The position numbers were made by a program, and so were the translations under genes. 34,478 nt of DNA from Gammaproteobacteria bacterium (GTDB lineage Bacteria; Pseudomonadota; Gammaproteobacteria; Xanthomonadales; Rhodanobacteraceae): NCBI GenBank assembly GCA_021324095.1, contig JAJPJT010000041.1, forward strand, positions 1-34,478, read 5' to 3'. The notes beneath the pieces were generated by a model that made no database searches, was not told where the DNA came from, and saw nothing but the letters and a program-made list of their open reading frames with translations. Of the stretch, positions 1 through 9,400 are shown one piece after another; position 1 is the first letter of the stretch; each line of letters opens with the position of its first letter.

Positions 1-1238
1 ACGGCCCAGATGATGTTCTTGGGGCCGAACGCCGCATCACCGCCAAAGAAGACTTTCGGATTCGTCGATTGCATCGTGAGCTTGTCGAGTTTCGGCATGC
101 CCCACTCGTCGAACTCCATCCCGAGGTCGCGCTCGATCCATGGAAATGCGTTTTCCTGGCCGACCGCGATCAGCACTTCGTCGCATTCGAAGTAACGATC
201 CGGCTCGCCGGTCGGCAGCAGTTTGCGTTTGCCGTTGGCGTCGTGTTCTTCGCGCATCGGCGTGAACCACATGCCGGAGAGCCTGCCGTTTTCGTGCACG
301 AACGATTTCGGATTCAGCCAGTTGAGGATTTCGACGCCTTCGTGTTCGGCGTCTTCTTTTTCCCACGGGCTGGCCTTCATTTCCTCGTAGCCGGAACGCA
401 CGATGACCTTGACGTCATCGCCGCCGAGGCGGCGCGCGCTGCGGCAGCAGTCCATCGCGGTGTTGCCACCGCCCAGCACCAGCACGCGCTTGCCAACCTT
501 GGTGACGTGCCCGAAATACACCGATGCCAGCCACTCGATGCCGACGTGGATCTTGTCGGTGTTCCCATCGCGCCCCGGAATGTGCAGGTCGCGCCCGCGC
601 GGCGCGCCGCAGCCGATGAAGATTGCGTCGAAGGCTTCATCCAGCAGCTTGCGCAGCGAATCGATGCGGCGGTTGCCGATCAGTTCAACGCCGAGATCGA
701 GGATGTAGCCGACTTCCTCGTCGATGACGCGCTCCGGCAGGCGGAACCGCGGCACCTGGGTGCGCATGAAGCCGCCACCCTTCGCATCTGTCTCGAAGAT
801 CGTGATGCCATAGCCCAGCGGCGCGAGGTCGCGCGCGACAGTGAGTGACGCCGGGCCCGCGCCCACACAAGCGATCCGAAACTTTTCGGTGCCGGGAATC
901 CGTTCGGGCAATCGCGCGCGCATCCACTTGTCGATGTCGGTGCTGCGATTGTCGGCGGCGACGCGCTTCAATCGGCAAATCGCGACCGGCTCGGGTTTTT
1001 CTCCGTTGTTTTCTTCGACCCGCCCGCGCCGGCACGCCGGTTCGCACGGGCGATCGCAGGTGCGGCCGAGGATGCCCGGGAACACATTGGAATCCCAATT
1101 CAGCAGGTACGCGTCGTCGTAACGACCCGCGGCAATCAGGCGTATGTAGCGCGGCACCTGCGTGTGCGCGGGGCACGCCCACTGGCAGTCCACCACCTTG
1201 TGGAAATATTGCGGGTTGCGGATATCGGTTGGCTGCAT
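1..1238 (-). CDS. GltD-like FAD-dependent oxidoreductase (partial, 3' end outside the window)
   Basis: This is the first 412 codons of a flavoprotein of the glutamate synthase small-subunit family, which passes electrons from NAD(P)H through FAD to a partner. Seen in the translation: an N-terminal cysteine-rich region (C18, C22, and a CDRPCEPAC stretch near residues 58-66) of the kind that holds [4Fe-4S] clusters in GltD. An FAD-binding GAGPAS at residues 126-131 follows, then a second dinucleotide motif (LGGGNTAMD) near residues 250-262 for NAD(P)H. A GGDAAFGP segment near the window edge is typical of the C-terminal FAD contact. The ATG at 1236-1238 has GGAGG five bases upstream. The C-terminus and downstream partner are missing, so a true glutamate synthase subunit cannot be told apart from a paralogue that reduces another acceptor. 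Confidence 0.85.
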   Translation of the reverse strand, partial: MQPTDIRNPQYFHKVVDCQWACPAHTQVPRYIRLIAAGRYDDAYLLNWDSNVFPGILGRTCDRPCEPACRRGRVEENNGEKPEPVAICRLKRVAADNRSTDIDKWMRARLPERIPGTEKFRIACVGAGPASLTVARDLAPLGYGITIFETDAKGGGFMRTQVPRFRLPERVIDEEVGYILDLGVELIGNRRIDSLRKLLDEAFDAIFIGCGAPRGRDLHIPGRDGNTDKIHVGIEWLASVYFGHVTKVGKRVLVLGGGNTAMDCCRSARRLGGDDVKVIVRSGYEEMKASPWEKEDAEHEGVEILNWLNPKSFVHENGRLSGMWFTPMREEHDANGKRKLLPTGEPDRYFECDEVLIAVGQENAFPWIERDLGMEFDEWGMPKLDKLTMQSTNPKVFFGGDAAFGPKNIIWA

Positions 1239-1295
1239 CGCGCCCTCCAGCACTCCGCGGGGGCGTCGGACCTGCCGGCGTCGCCCGTGAATTGG

Positions 1296-1325
1296 AGTCT
1301 ACCCGTTTCCCGAAAAAGCGGAAGA
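1296..1325 (-). promoter_or_regulatory. Possible promoter of the GltD-like gene
   Basis: On the minus strand a TAGACT hexamer (1296-1301) resembles a sigma-70 -10 box. The best upstream match about 16-17 bases away (TTCCGC) is weak. It is placed plausibly, about 58 bases before the start codon and just past the pnp terminator. Confidence 0.25.
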
Positions 1326-1339
1326 GGCGCAATGCAGCC

Positions 1340-1366
1340 AAAAAGAACGGGCCTTGCGGCCCGTTC
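1340..1366 (-). terminator. Rho-independent terminator of pnp
   Basis: A perfect 9-bp stem (GAACGGGCC with GGCCCGTTC, loop of four) starts ten bases after the pnp stop codon. On the minus strand it is followed directly by five T residues. This is a textbook intrinsic terminator and separates pnp from the next gene. Confidence 0.9.
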
Positions 1367-1375
1367 TCATGCGCA

Positions 1376-3484
1376 TCAGGCAGTGGCGGCTTTTTCTTCT
1401 TCCGTCACGGCTTTCATCGACAGGCGGATGCGGCCCTGCTTGTCGACTTCCAGCACCTTGACCTTGACGATGTCGCCTTCGTGTAGCTTGTCGGAAACCT
1501 TCTCGACGCGCTCGTTGGAAATCTGCGAAACGTGCACCAGGCCATCCTTGCCGGGCAGGATGGTGACGAACGCGCCGAAGTCCATCAGCTTGACGACCTT
1601 GCCCTCGTAGATACGACCGGGTTCGACATCGGCCACGATCTGCTCGATGCGGTGCCTGGCATTGTCGGCCGCTTCGCGGTTGACCGACGCGATTACCACG
1701 GTGCCGTCGTCGGAGATGTCGATGGTGGTGCCGGTTTCCTCGGTGATCGAACGGATCGTCGCGCCGCCCTTGCCGATGACTTCGCGGATCTTGTCCGGGT
1801 GGATCTTGATGGTCAGCAACCGCGGCGCGTATTCGCTCATCTCTCCGCGCGGCGTGGAGATCGCCTTCGCCATCTCGCCAAGGATGTGCATGCGCCCGTT
1901 GTGCGCCTGCTTCAGCGCGGTGCGCATGATCTCTTCGGTAATGCCGTCGATCTTGATGTCCATCTGCAGCGCGGACACGCCTTCGGCGGTGCCGGCAACC
2001 TTGAAATCCATGTCGCCCAAGTGATCCTCGTCGCCCATGATGTCGCTCAGCACGACGTAGTCGTTGCCTTCCTTCACCAGGCCCATCGCGATGCCCGCGA
2101 CCGGTGCGCGCAGTGGCACGCCCGCGTCCATCATCGCCAGCGAGGAACCGCAGACCGACGCCATCGACGATGAGCCGTTGGACTCGGTGATCTCACTGAC
2201 GCAGCGGATCACGTACGGGAATTCTTCCATCGACGGCTTGACCGCCTGCACGCCGCGCTTGGCGAGGCGGCCGTGGCCGATCTCGCGGCGCTTCGGACCG
2301 CCCATGCGGCCGGTTTCGCCCACCGAATACGGAGGGAAGTTGTAGTGGAACAGGAAGGTGTCCTTCGATTCGCCTTCCGGCGCGTCGATGATCTGCGCGT
2401 CGCGGCCGGTGCCAAGCGTCACCGTGACCAGCGCCTGGGTTTCGCCGCGGGTGAACAGCGCCGAACCGTGGGTGCGCGGCAGCACGCCGACGCGCACGTT
2501 GATCGGGCGGATGTCCTCGAGGCCGCGGCCATCGATGCGCTGCTTCGTCTTCAGCACGTGATCGCGCATCGTGTGGTATTCGAGATCCTCGAATTCGCCG
2601 GCGAGATCCGCCGCCGGCCAGGCCTTTTCTTCGGCCTGCGGTTTCAACGCTTCCAGCACGCCGGTTTTCAGCGCGGCGATCGCGTCGCGGCGTTGCAGCT
2701 TGTCCTTGATCCGGAACGCCTGGGCCAGCTTGTCGCCGACTTCACCGCGCACGGCAGCGACGAGCTGCGCGTCGCGCTCGGGCGCCTGCCAGTTCCACGA
2801 CGGCTTGCCGACTTCCGTCGCGAGTTCGGCGATCGCGCGGATCGCGGCCTGCATTTCCTTGTGGCCGAACATCACCGCGCCCAGCATCACATCCTCGGAC
2901 AGGAGTTTCGCTTCGGACTCCACCATCAGCACCGCGTTGGCGGTACCGGCGACGACCAGATCGAGATCGGATGATTGCAATTCCGTCGCGGTCGGGTTCA
3001 GCACGTACTTGCCGCCGACGTAACCGACACGTGCGGCGCCGATCGGACCCTTGAACGGAATGCCGGCCAGCGTCAGCGCGGCCGAGGCCCCCAGCAGCGC
3101 CGGGATGTCGCCGTCCACTTCCGGGTTCAACGAAACGACCGTGGCGACCACCTGCACTTCGTTCTTGAAGGCTTCCGGGAACAGCGGGCGGATCGGACGA
3201 TCGATCAGACGGCTGGTGAGCGTTTCCTTTTCCGTCGGGCGGCCTTCGCGCTTGAAGAAACCGCCGGGAATGCGGCCGGCGGAGTAGAACTTTTCCTGGT
3301 AATCGACGGTGAGCGGGAAGAAATCCTGCCCCTCGCGCGCCTTGGCGGCGGCGACTGCCGCGACCAGCACCACGGTGCCGGCCATCGAGACGATCACCGC
3401 GCCGGAAGCCTGGCGCGCGATCTCGCCGGTCTCGATGGTGACGGCATGCTGGCCGTACTGGAAGGTCTTGGTTACTTTTGCCAC
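1376..3484 (-). CDS. pnp: Polyribonucleotide nucleotidyltransferase (PNPase)
   Basis: A 702-residue PNPase, the phosphate-dependent 3'-5' exoribonuclease of the RNA degradosome. The full domain order is visible: a first RNase PH domain (about residues 1-230, with [20 protein letters not shown]), a helical linker, and a second RNase PH domain (about 310-545). The second domain has TRGETQAL and the catalytic-site region [19 protein letters not shown]. Then come a KH domain ([15 protein letters not shown], about 550-610) and an S1 domain ([18 protein letters not shown], about 615-690). Length matches the family. The start is a GTG at 3482-3484 with AAGGA eight bases upstream. It lies 100 bases downstream of rpsO on the same strand, the conserved rpsO-pnp operon, and ends at a strong terminator. 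Confidence 0.97.
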   Translation of the reverse strand: MAKVTKTFQYGQHAVTIETGEIARQASGAVIVSMAGTVVLVAAVAAAKAREGQDFFPLTVDYQEKFYSAGRIPGGFFKREGRPTEKETLTSRLIDRPIRPLFPEAFKNEVQVVATVVSLNPEVDGDIPALLGASAALTLAGIPFKGPIGAARVGYVGGKYVLNPTATELQSSDLDLVVAGTANAVLMVESEAKLLSEDVMLGAVMFGHKEMQAAIRAIAELATEVGKPSWNWQAPERDAQLVAAVRGEVGDKLAQAFRIKDKLQRRDAIAALKTGVLEALKPQAEEKAWPAADLAGEFEDLEYHTMRDHVLKTKQRIDGRGLEDIRPINVRVGVLPRTHGSALFTRGETQALVTVTLGTGRDAQIIDAPEGESKDTFLFHYNFPPYSVGETGRMGGPKRREIGHGRLAKRGVQAVKPSMEEFPYVIRCVSEITESNGSSSMASVCGSSLAMMDAGVPLRAPVAGIAMGLVKEGNDYVVLSDIMGDEDHLGDMDFKVAGTAEGVSALQMDIKIDGITEEIMRTALKQAHNGRMHILGEMAKAISTPRGEMSEYAPRLLTIKIHPDKIREVIGKGGATIRSITEETGTTIDISDDGTVVIASVNREAADNARHRIEQIVADVEPGRIYEGKVVKLMDFGAFVTILPGKDGLVHVSQISNERVEKVSDKLHEGDIVKVKVLEVDKQGRIRLSMKAVTEEEKAATA

Positions 3485-3504
3485 GAGAGTTGTCCTTGAG
3501 GTGT

Positions 3505-3558
3505 GCGTTCTATTGAACGCCGAAAGCCGGCCAGCGTTCGGGTGCGACGGCTGCCGGC
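3505..3558 (-). promoter_or_regulatory. Structured pnp leader (two hairpins)
   Basis: Two inverted repeats fill the rpsO-pnp gap. One is a perfect 6-bp stem with a four-base loop (GCGTTC/GAACGC, 3505-3520), lying just upstream of the pnp Shine-Dalgarno. The other is a stem of about nine pairs with one bulge (GCCGGC arms, 3526-3558). In E. coli PNPase represses its own translation through an RNase III-cleaved leader stem in the same gap. An equivalent role here is an inference from position. Confidence 0.45.
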
Positions 3559-3584
3559 GTGTGGGATCGATCGAGGTACGTCGC

Positions 3585-3854
3585 TCAGCGACGCAGGCCG
3601 AGACGGCCGATGAGCGCCTGATAGCGCTCGGCGTCCTTGTCCTTCAGATAACCGAGCAGGCGGCGGCGATGGTTGACCATCTTCAAAAGGCCGCGACGCG
3701 AGTGGTGATCCTTCTTGTGCGCCTCGAAATGGTCGGACAACTGCTGGATGCGCGCGGACAGCAGCGCGATCTGCACCTCCGGCGAACCGGTGTCGGTCGG
3801 CGCGCGGCGGTAATCCTCGATGATCTTGCTGGTTTGTTCGGTGGAAAGCGGCAT
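3585..3854 (-). CDS. rpsO: 30S ribosomal protein S15
   Basis: The 89-residue protein has the full length and sequence character of S15: [17 protein letters not shown] near residues 20-36, then [24 protein letters not shown] near 47-70. S15 is a primary binder of the 16S rRNA central domain and starts assembly of the 30S platform. The ATG at 3852-3854 is preceded by GAGAAGG seven bases upstream. It is the first gene of the rpsO-pnp operon. The 5' leader contains a long hairpin, annotated separately, that could mediate autoregulation. Confidence 0.98.
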   Translation of the reverse strand: MPLSTEQTSKIIEDYRRAPTDTGSPEVQIALLSARIQQLSDHFEAHKKDHHSRRGLLKMVNHRRRLLGYLKDKDAERYQALIGRLGLRR

Positions 3855-3903
3855 GGGAGCCTTCTCGATGAATGAACGTGTTGGAGATCAGGTTCCGGCA
3901 CGT

Positions 3904-3943
3904 GGCTTGCGCAACGGCACCTCGGGATGCCGTTGCACAAGCC
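3904..3943 (-). promoter_or_regulatory. rpsO 5'-leader hairpin, candidate S15 autoregulatory element
   Basis: Positions 3904-3919 and 3928-3943 form a continuous 16-bp stem closed by an 8-base loop. On the rpsO mRNA every pair is Watson-Crick except one U-G wobble, which stacks on a G-C pair. It sits 49 bases before the rpsO start codon and has no U-tract after it, so it is unlikely to be a terminator. S15 of several bacteria binds its own mRNA leader by mimicking its 16S site, in which a G-U/G-C step is part of the recognition. That this hairpin does so is my inference. Confidence 0.5.
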
Positions 3944-3990
3944 GCCGCCGGTATGGATCGGGACCCGAATGGGGAGGGTCGGTGAGCCGG

Positions 3991-4019
3991 ATAGTCTAGC
4001 GGCAACAAGCGGTTGGCAA
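3991..4019 (-). promoter_or_regulatory. Probable rpsO promoter
   Basis: On the minus strand TTGCCA (4014-4019) matches five of six -35 bases. It is followed after 17 bases by GACTAT, or after 15 by TAGACT (3991-3998). Transcription from here would include the long leader hairpin at 3904-3943. Confidence 0.45.
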
Positions 4020-4084
4020 CAAGGGCTGAAGCCGTGCGCGATCCAGGCACCGGTGCCTGCCGGATGGTTTTCTCTGCCGCGCCC

Positions 4085-4117
4085 AAACAAAAAACGCCCC
4101 GGACGAGCCGGGGCGTT
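4085..4117 (-). terminator. Rho-independent terminator of the Asr-like gene
   Basis: A perfect 10-bp stem (AACGCCCCGG with CCGGGGCGTT, loop of five) lies 34 bases past the stop codon. On the minus strand it runs into TTTTTTGTTT, overlapping the stem's own A-T pairs. Confidence 0.9.
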
Positions 4118-4150
4118 CAAGTCGACAACCAAAGCCCTGCGGGCTTCGGA

Positions 4151-4375
4151 TTACTTGCCGCTGGAAGCCGGAGCGGATTCCGCCTTCTTCGCGTGATGGC
4201 GCGAATGATGGGACGCCTTCTTGGTGTGATGCTTGGCGGCCTTGTGGTCGGCCTTCATCGGGGCCTCGGTCTTGGCCATGGATTGGTCAGCCGAGCTTGC
4301 AGGGGTGGTCTGGGTGGCAAAAGCCGGAATCGAGAACGCAGCCGCGACGAGGGCGGCGAGGATCAGCTTACGCAT
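4151..4375 (-). CDS. Small secreted His/Lys/Ala-rich protein, Asr (acid shock)-like
   Basis: A 74-residue protein with a clear Sec signal peptide (MRKLILAALVAAAFSIPAFA). The rest is a disordered, strongly basic tail with HH and KK pairs (KAAKHHTKKASHHSRHHAKK) and almost no hydrophobic residues. This composition and size class match the Asr family of E. coli, periplasmic disordered proteins made during acid stress. The likeness is compositional, so homology is not proven. The start at 4373-4375 was chosen over an upstream in-frame ATG because it opens the signal peptide and has AGGAG nine bases before it. The gene has its own terminator. A 7-bp hairpin (4399-4415) lies in the leader just before the ribosome binding site, and a GAATAT -10-like box (4424-4429) lies upstream of it. 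Metal binding by the histidines is also possible. Confidence 0.7.
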   Translation of the reverse strand: MRKLILAALVAAAFSIPAFATQTTPASSADQSMAKTEAPMKADHKAAKHHTKKASHHSRHHAKKAESAPASSGK

Positions 4376-4398
4376 TGCAATGGTCTCCTGGAAATGCG

Positions 4399-4415
4399 CG
4401 GGCCACGATGGCCCG
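4399..4415 (-). promoter_or_regulatory. Leader hairpin of the Asr-like gene
   Basis: CGGGCCA and TGGCCCG form a perfect 7-bp stem with a three-base loop, about ten bases upstream of the AGGAG ribosome binding site. If transcription starts from the -10-like GAATAT at 4424-4429, the hairpin would be at the extreme 5' end of the mRNA. There it could stabilise the message. This role is inferred from position only. Confidence 0.35.
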
Positions 4416-4596
4416 GCGCGCGCATATTCTGCCTGATCGGCAGTCTGGACGCTGAACACGACCGTAAAAATTTTGTGCGGCCATATTGCAGTTCAGCGAA
4501 ACGATGGACTATGCATTCTGCGCTTGGCCACGAGGCATCCGGCACGGCCGTGAACCGGTCCGGATGCCGCCGCTCCACTTGCGCAGCCCACACCTG

Positions 4597-4623
4597 CCGC
4601 ACCGGGATTTTCCCCCGGTGCGG
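4597..4623 (-). terminator. Hairpin after the sedolisin gene, possible terminator
   Basis: A perfect 10-bp stem (CCGCACCGGG with CCCGGTGCGG, loop of seven) lies 12 bases beyond the sedolisin stop codon. No T-run follows on either strand, so it may act only as a weak or Rho-assisted terminator, or as a 3' stabiliser. Confidence 0.45.
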
Positions 4624-4635
4624 CGATGCACCCAC

Positions 4636-6306
4636 TTACTTCAACGCCGCGGCGGCAGCCCCGACGTCGAAACTCCCAAGACCGGTGGCCCAGTCCCAGC
4701 CACGCTTGGCAACGTAGTAGCCATTGTTGCCTGCAAGCACGTCGTGCAAAGCGGAGTACGGCAGCGTGTAAAGGCTTGGCGCTGCAAAACCGAGTTTCGA
4801 GTTGGATTGCACGATGCGCGCCCACGCACCCACGAAGATCGGCGAAGCAAGGCTCGTGCCGCCCCACTGCGAGTACTGGCCATACACGATCACGATGGCA
4901 CCCGAACTTGGGTTGGCGTCGAACGCGACATCCGGCCCGCGATAGCCCGCGTACGGGCCGTACGTCAGCGCCGTCTGCCAAGGCTGGGCCATTTCGAATG
5001 AGCTCGGGCTTCCGCCGGCGTCGATCCAGACGTTCTCGCGCGCCCACGTGGTCGTGGAGGCGCGCAGCGTGGTGCCGCTGACGGCAACCACCCAGGGCGA
5101 ACTGGCCGGATAGCTGGCCGAATTGTCGGCGGGCGGGAATCCGTAGGCAGCGCACTCGTCGTATCCGCCGTCGCCTGTCGACGCCGAGAACGTCTGTCCG
5201 TGCAAGGCCCCCAACTGGAACAGCGCATCGTCGGCCTGCGCCGAACCGTCGCCGCCCTGGTTGATGTCCTCGAAGCGCTCGCATTCGCCGAACGACATGT
5301 TGATCACTTTCGCCTTCGGCTCGCCCTTGGTCGGCGTGACGATCTCGTTCAACGCATGGGTGATCGAGGTGTTGTAGCCGCCGTAAGCCGCGTAGAACGT
5401 CAAGCTCCGGACGCCACCGGTCATGGCGACGATGTCCTGGCTGTCGATGTCCCACTCCGTGGTCCCTTCGTCGTAATTCGCGCAGGTCGGATCGGTGGTC
5501 TTGATCACGCCGCTGTTGTAACCGCCGTAATCGACGCACACCACATGCGTGGTGACGTTCTTCAGCCCGTTGGTCGTGGTAAACGTTTTGAGGTCTTTCA
5601 GCGTCGGCGCCATGCTGCCCCAGCCGAACACGGCGACGTTGATGTTGGTCGCCGCAGGCAAGCTGTTGGCGTCGTAAATGGACGCGAAGTCCAGCGGATT
5701 GTGGCCGAATACACCCACCGTTCCGGTCTGCATCGGCTTCGCCAGGATGTGCGCCTTGTGCACCGTCTGCAGACCCAGTACCGCCTGCACGCTGCCCTGC
5801 AATGCCGCGGGGATCTGGATCGCGGAATTGTTCGCGAACGCGCTGCGGCCATCGTGGGTGTGCACGTTGACCAGCGTGGTCTTGAATGCTGCCTGCGCGG
5901 CTGCGGCCGACGCATCACCCGACACCAGCATCCGGTTGGACGAAACGCGAACGTTGGTGAAGCCGGCCTGCTTTAAATAATCGACGACGGCCTGCGCCTG
6001 CGCCGCGGTCGGCAGATAGTCGGCTGCGATCTGTGCCTCGGTCATCGCTCCCTGGCCCGGCCGCGCCAACTGCGCCTTCAACTGCGCATCGTTGCGCAGC
6101 TTCAGCGCCACCGTGACGTGCACGGTGCGGGTCAGCGGCACGGCACTTTGCACGACGTCGCCGCGGCTGAGCTGCGTGGCATGGCTGAGCACGCTGAACT
6201 GGCCGCCGGCGGGTACCGCGGCAAATGCCGCACCGGACACTCCGAGCGCGCCTGCCACGGCGATCACGAGAGCCCGACTACGCAAACTTGCACAATGTCT
6301 GAACAT
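4636..6306 (-). CDS. Secreted sedolisin, S53 family serine-carboxyl peptidase
   Basis: The 556-residue preproenzyme has a signal peptide (about residues 1-29), an activation propeptide (about 30-190), and an S53 catalytic domain. The catalytic residues are all visible: E284 and D288 in TEWDIDSQD, oxyanion D379 in STGDGG, and nucleophile S485 in GGTSLASP. The calcium site is suggested by D522 (HDV) and the GWDWATGLG loop at 536-544. The family acts at acid pH and includes xanthomonalisin and pseudomonalisin. The start at 6304-6306 (MFRHCASL) is preferred over in-frame upstream ATGs because AGAGGA sits seven bases before it and the signal peptide starts there. It lies 156 bases downstream of the giant adhesin on the same strand, with the acid-shock-like gene next. 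Substrates are unknown. Confidence 0.93.
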   Translation of the reverse strand: MFRHCASLRSRALVIAVAGALGVSGAAFAAVPAGGQFSVLSHATQLSRGDVVQSAVPLTRTVHVTVALKLRNDAQLKAQLARPGQGAMTEAQIAADYLPTAAQAQAVVDYLKQAGFTNVRVSSNRMLVSGDASAAAAQAAFKTTLVNVHTHDGRSAFANNSAIQIPAALQGSVQAVLGLQTVHKAHILAKPMQTGTVGVFGHNPLDFASIYDANSLPAATNINVAVFGWGSMAPTLKDLKTFTTTNGLKNVTTHVVCVDYGGYNSGVIKTTDPTCANYDEGTTEWDIDSQDIVAMTGGVRSLTFYAAYGGYNTSITHALNEIVTPTKGEPKAKVINMSFGECERFEDINQGGDGSAQADDALFQLGALHGQTFSASTGDGGYDECAAYGFPPADNSASYPASSPWVVAVSGTTLRASTTTWARENVWIDAGGSPSSFEMAQPWQTALTYGPYAGYRGPDVAFDANPSSGAIVIVYGQYSQWGGTSLASPIFVGAWARIVQSNSKLGFAAPSLYTLPYSALHDVLAGNNGYYVAKRGWDWATGLGSFDVGAAAAALK

Positions 6307-6417
6307 GAGCATTTCCTCTTCAACGGGGTTTGATGGGGGCATCGATGCCGATGCATTGCTTGCTGCCGATCGACCAGTCACGTCTCTTGAATTTATCCTC
6401 CCACGTCCGTTCCGGCT

Positions 6418-6447
6418 GCGGGCCGGCAGCGCATGTCGCCAGCCCGC
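6418..6447 (-). terminator. Hairpin after the adhesin gene, possible terminator
   Basis: A 10-bp stem with one T-G wobble on the minus strand and a 10-base loop starts about 16 bases after the adhesin stop codon. There is no T-tract, so termination would be weak. Read-through into the sedolisin gene is possible. Confidence 0.35.
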
Positions 6448-6462
6448 ACGAATCGCCGTCTC

Positions 6463-9400
6463 TCACCAACCAAATCCAACACCTGCGCCCACCGAACTCT
6501 GGTTGCCGCTGACAGAGCCGCCGATGGTGAACGTTGCCTTCTTCCCAATCAGCCGTTGATAACCGACCGACAGAGCCGACTGTCCGCCGCTGCTGCCGAC
6601 GCCGAGCCCGACACGATTCGTGGTATCGATGCCGGCCGCACTTGCCGCCATCTGCACCATCGCCGTGCTCATCGCCGATACCCGATCGATGCGCTTGTCC
6701 TCGTCACTGAAGCGCGCGTTGACCTCCTGCTCGTACTGGTTCAACGTGTCGGTCGTGACGTAGCCGGTCAACGCCTGATCGGTGTACACCTTCGCCGCAT
6801 TCAACGTTTGCGCGTTCTCGGACTGGCTGTAGGTGTTGGCGGACTGCAAGGCCTCCTGCACTTGCCGGTCCGTGTAGGCATCCGCCTGCACGACGGCTTG
6901 TTGCTGCTGTGCGCCCGCGGGCGTGACCGTTTGAGCGGGCGGCGAGGCAGACGGCGTCACCGTTTGGACGCCGGCAACCGTGCCATTGGTTTGCACGGGC
7001 ATCGCGGCAGGTGTGACTGTCGGTGTCACCGTTTGAACACCCGCAACCGCCCCGCCGACCGTTCCGGAATTGCTGGCAGTCGACGTCGGCGATCCACTCA
7101 GCCCGGCCATCTGCTTGCTCAGCGCATCGATCTCGTTCGCGAGATTCGTGAAGGCGCTGTTGGTGGCATTGCTGGTGGAATAGTTGCTCTGCAGGTATCC
7201 AAGCGTCACCGCAGAATGGGCGGTCGTCGGATTGGCGACGTTGACTATCTCCCGGTAATTGCCGGCCGAGCCGACCGATACGACGTTCGCCATGCTGGCC
7301 GTCGAGCCCGCGCCGATGGCCACGCTGTTGGTGGCGGTGGCCTGTGCACCCGCACCGAACGCCGCCGCGCCGCTGCCGGTGGCCACCGCACCGCCGCCGA
7401 TGGCGGACGCGTTCGTCCCGCTCGCCGTCGCACCCGCACCGAACGCCGAAGCATCGTTGTTGCCGGCCGAAGCGCCGGCGCCAGCCGCGGTCGCGTTGAT
7501 GCCGCTCGCCATCGCACCGCTGCCGACGGCGGCTGCATTGAGCCCGCCGGCCTGCGTGCCCGAACCGATGGCCACGCTGGTGTCGCCGGATGCCGTCGCG
7601 GTCGGACCGGCCGCTATGGCATTGGTACCGATCGCCACCGCATCGTCGCTGCCGTTGTTCGCACCGTTGGCCTTGACGTAGGCCGACGTGCTGGTGCCCG
7701 CCGACGTCGCCGCGTTCAACTGCGCCAGGTTCACCGCGTCGGTGCTTTGAGTTCCCGCTGCGACGTTGGTGATCTGGCGTTCCGCCCCCGGTGCGCCCAC
7801 CGAGACACTGTTGGCGCGATCGACGATCGAACCGGCTCCGAGTGCAACGCTGTTGGCGAAGCCTGCCGTGGCAGCGCCGTTGCCGATTGCAACCGCCGAC
7901 TCCGCGTCGGCGACAGCACCGTTGCCCACCGCGACGCTGTACCCGCCCTTCGCCTGTGCGTTGCTGCCCAACGCCGCCGATTGCATGCCGCCCGCATAGG
8001 CATTCTTGCCCACGGCGACGCTGTATTGCCCGAGCGCGTTGGCGGTATCGCCGATCGCCACCGACGAGTAACCCTGCGCCACCGCGAACGGACCTACCGC
8101 CGTGCCGTAGTCGCCGCTCGCCAGACTCGTGTTGCCCAGCGCGATCGACGACGATCCCGAGGCCGCCGCATGCGTGCCGATCGCCGTCGCGTTGTAATTC
8201 GACGCATGCGCGAACGTGCCGATCGCCGTCCCGTAGGTCGCCGCACTCGATGCATTCGCCCGGAAGCCCAACGCCGTCGACAACCGTCCACCGGCATACG
8301 CATCCGTGCCCAGCGCCGTCGAGATGTATCCCATCGCGTGCGCGCCATACCCGACCGCCGTCGCCGCCGCACTGCCTGCCGTTGCGTATTTACCGATGGC
8401 CGTCGAAGCCGGCGAGCGGGCCGATGCATACTTGCCCAGCGCCGTCGAATCCTGGCCCGCCGCATACGCACTCTTGCCGATCGCCGTCGAGTCATCGCCC
8501 GTCGCACGCGACAAGGCACCCACCGCCGTCCCGTACTTGCCAGACGCCATCGCCTGCTGGCCCACCGCCGTTGACGCCAGATTCGATGCCACCGAGTTCG
8601 TCCCGAATGCATCCGAATAGGGTCCGGAAGCGTTTGCCCCATAGCCCAGTGCATTGTCCGAAGTGTTCGACGCCGTTGCCCTGATGCCGACCGCCGTCGA
8701 GTAACGCCCGCTCGCCGTCGCCTCCGTACCCAGTGCCGTCGTGTACAGGTTGCTCGCCGTCGCGTTCACGCCCAGCGCGGTGCCCTTCACCCCCGTCACG
8801 CTCGCGCCCGCTCCGATCGCAATCCCTTGCGTCGGCACCGACTGGTAACCCGAATACGGATTGCCGACCTGACCCGTCTTCGCCACATACGCACCGTTGC
8901 CGATCGCCACGCCGTTCTGGCTGCCCGCATACGCGTTCTTGCCGATCGCGATGCTCTCGTCGCCGATCGCATTCGCCGTGTCGCCCAGCGCCACCGACGA
9001 ATAACCCTGCGCCACCGCGAATGGACCGACCGCCGTGCCGTAGTCGCCACTCGCCAGACTCGTGTTGCCCAGCGCGATCGACGAGGATCCCGAGGCCACC
9101 GCGTGCGTCCCGATCGCGGTCGCGTTGTAGTTCGACGCGCTCGCAAACGTCCCCGCTGCCGTGCTGTACTCGCCCGATGCCGACGAGCGGAAGCCCGCCG
9201 CGATCGACAATCGGCCGGACGCGTTCGCGTCCGTGCCCAGCGCCGTCGAGATATACCCCATCGCCTTGGCGCCATACCCGACCGCCGTCGCCGCCGCACT
9301 CCCCGCCGTCGCGTACTTGCCGATCGCCGTGGAAGCCGGCGAGTTCGCCGTCGCATACTTGCCCAGCGCCGTGCTATATGCACCGCTCGCCAATGCACTC

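Noticed and set aside
6338..6349. The 12-base palindrome GGCATCGATGCC before the sedolisin start
   Set aside because: It lies between the upstream ATGs and the chosen start but is short and composition-typical, so I do not call it an operator.
6433..8574. A 713-codon plus-strand frame opposite the adhesin, and a similar one at 8827-10314
   Set aside because: Arg-rich repetitive translations mirror the adhesin repeats. They have no ribosome binding site and no fold, so they are shadows.
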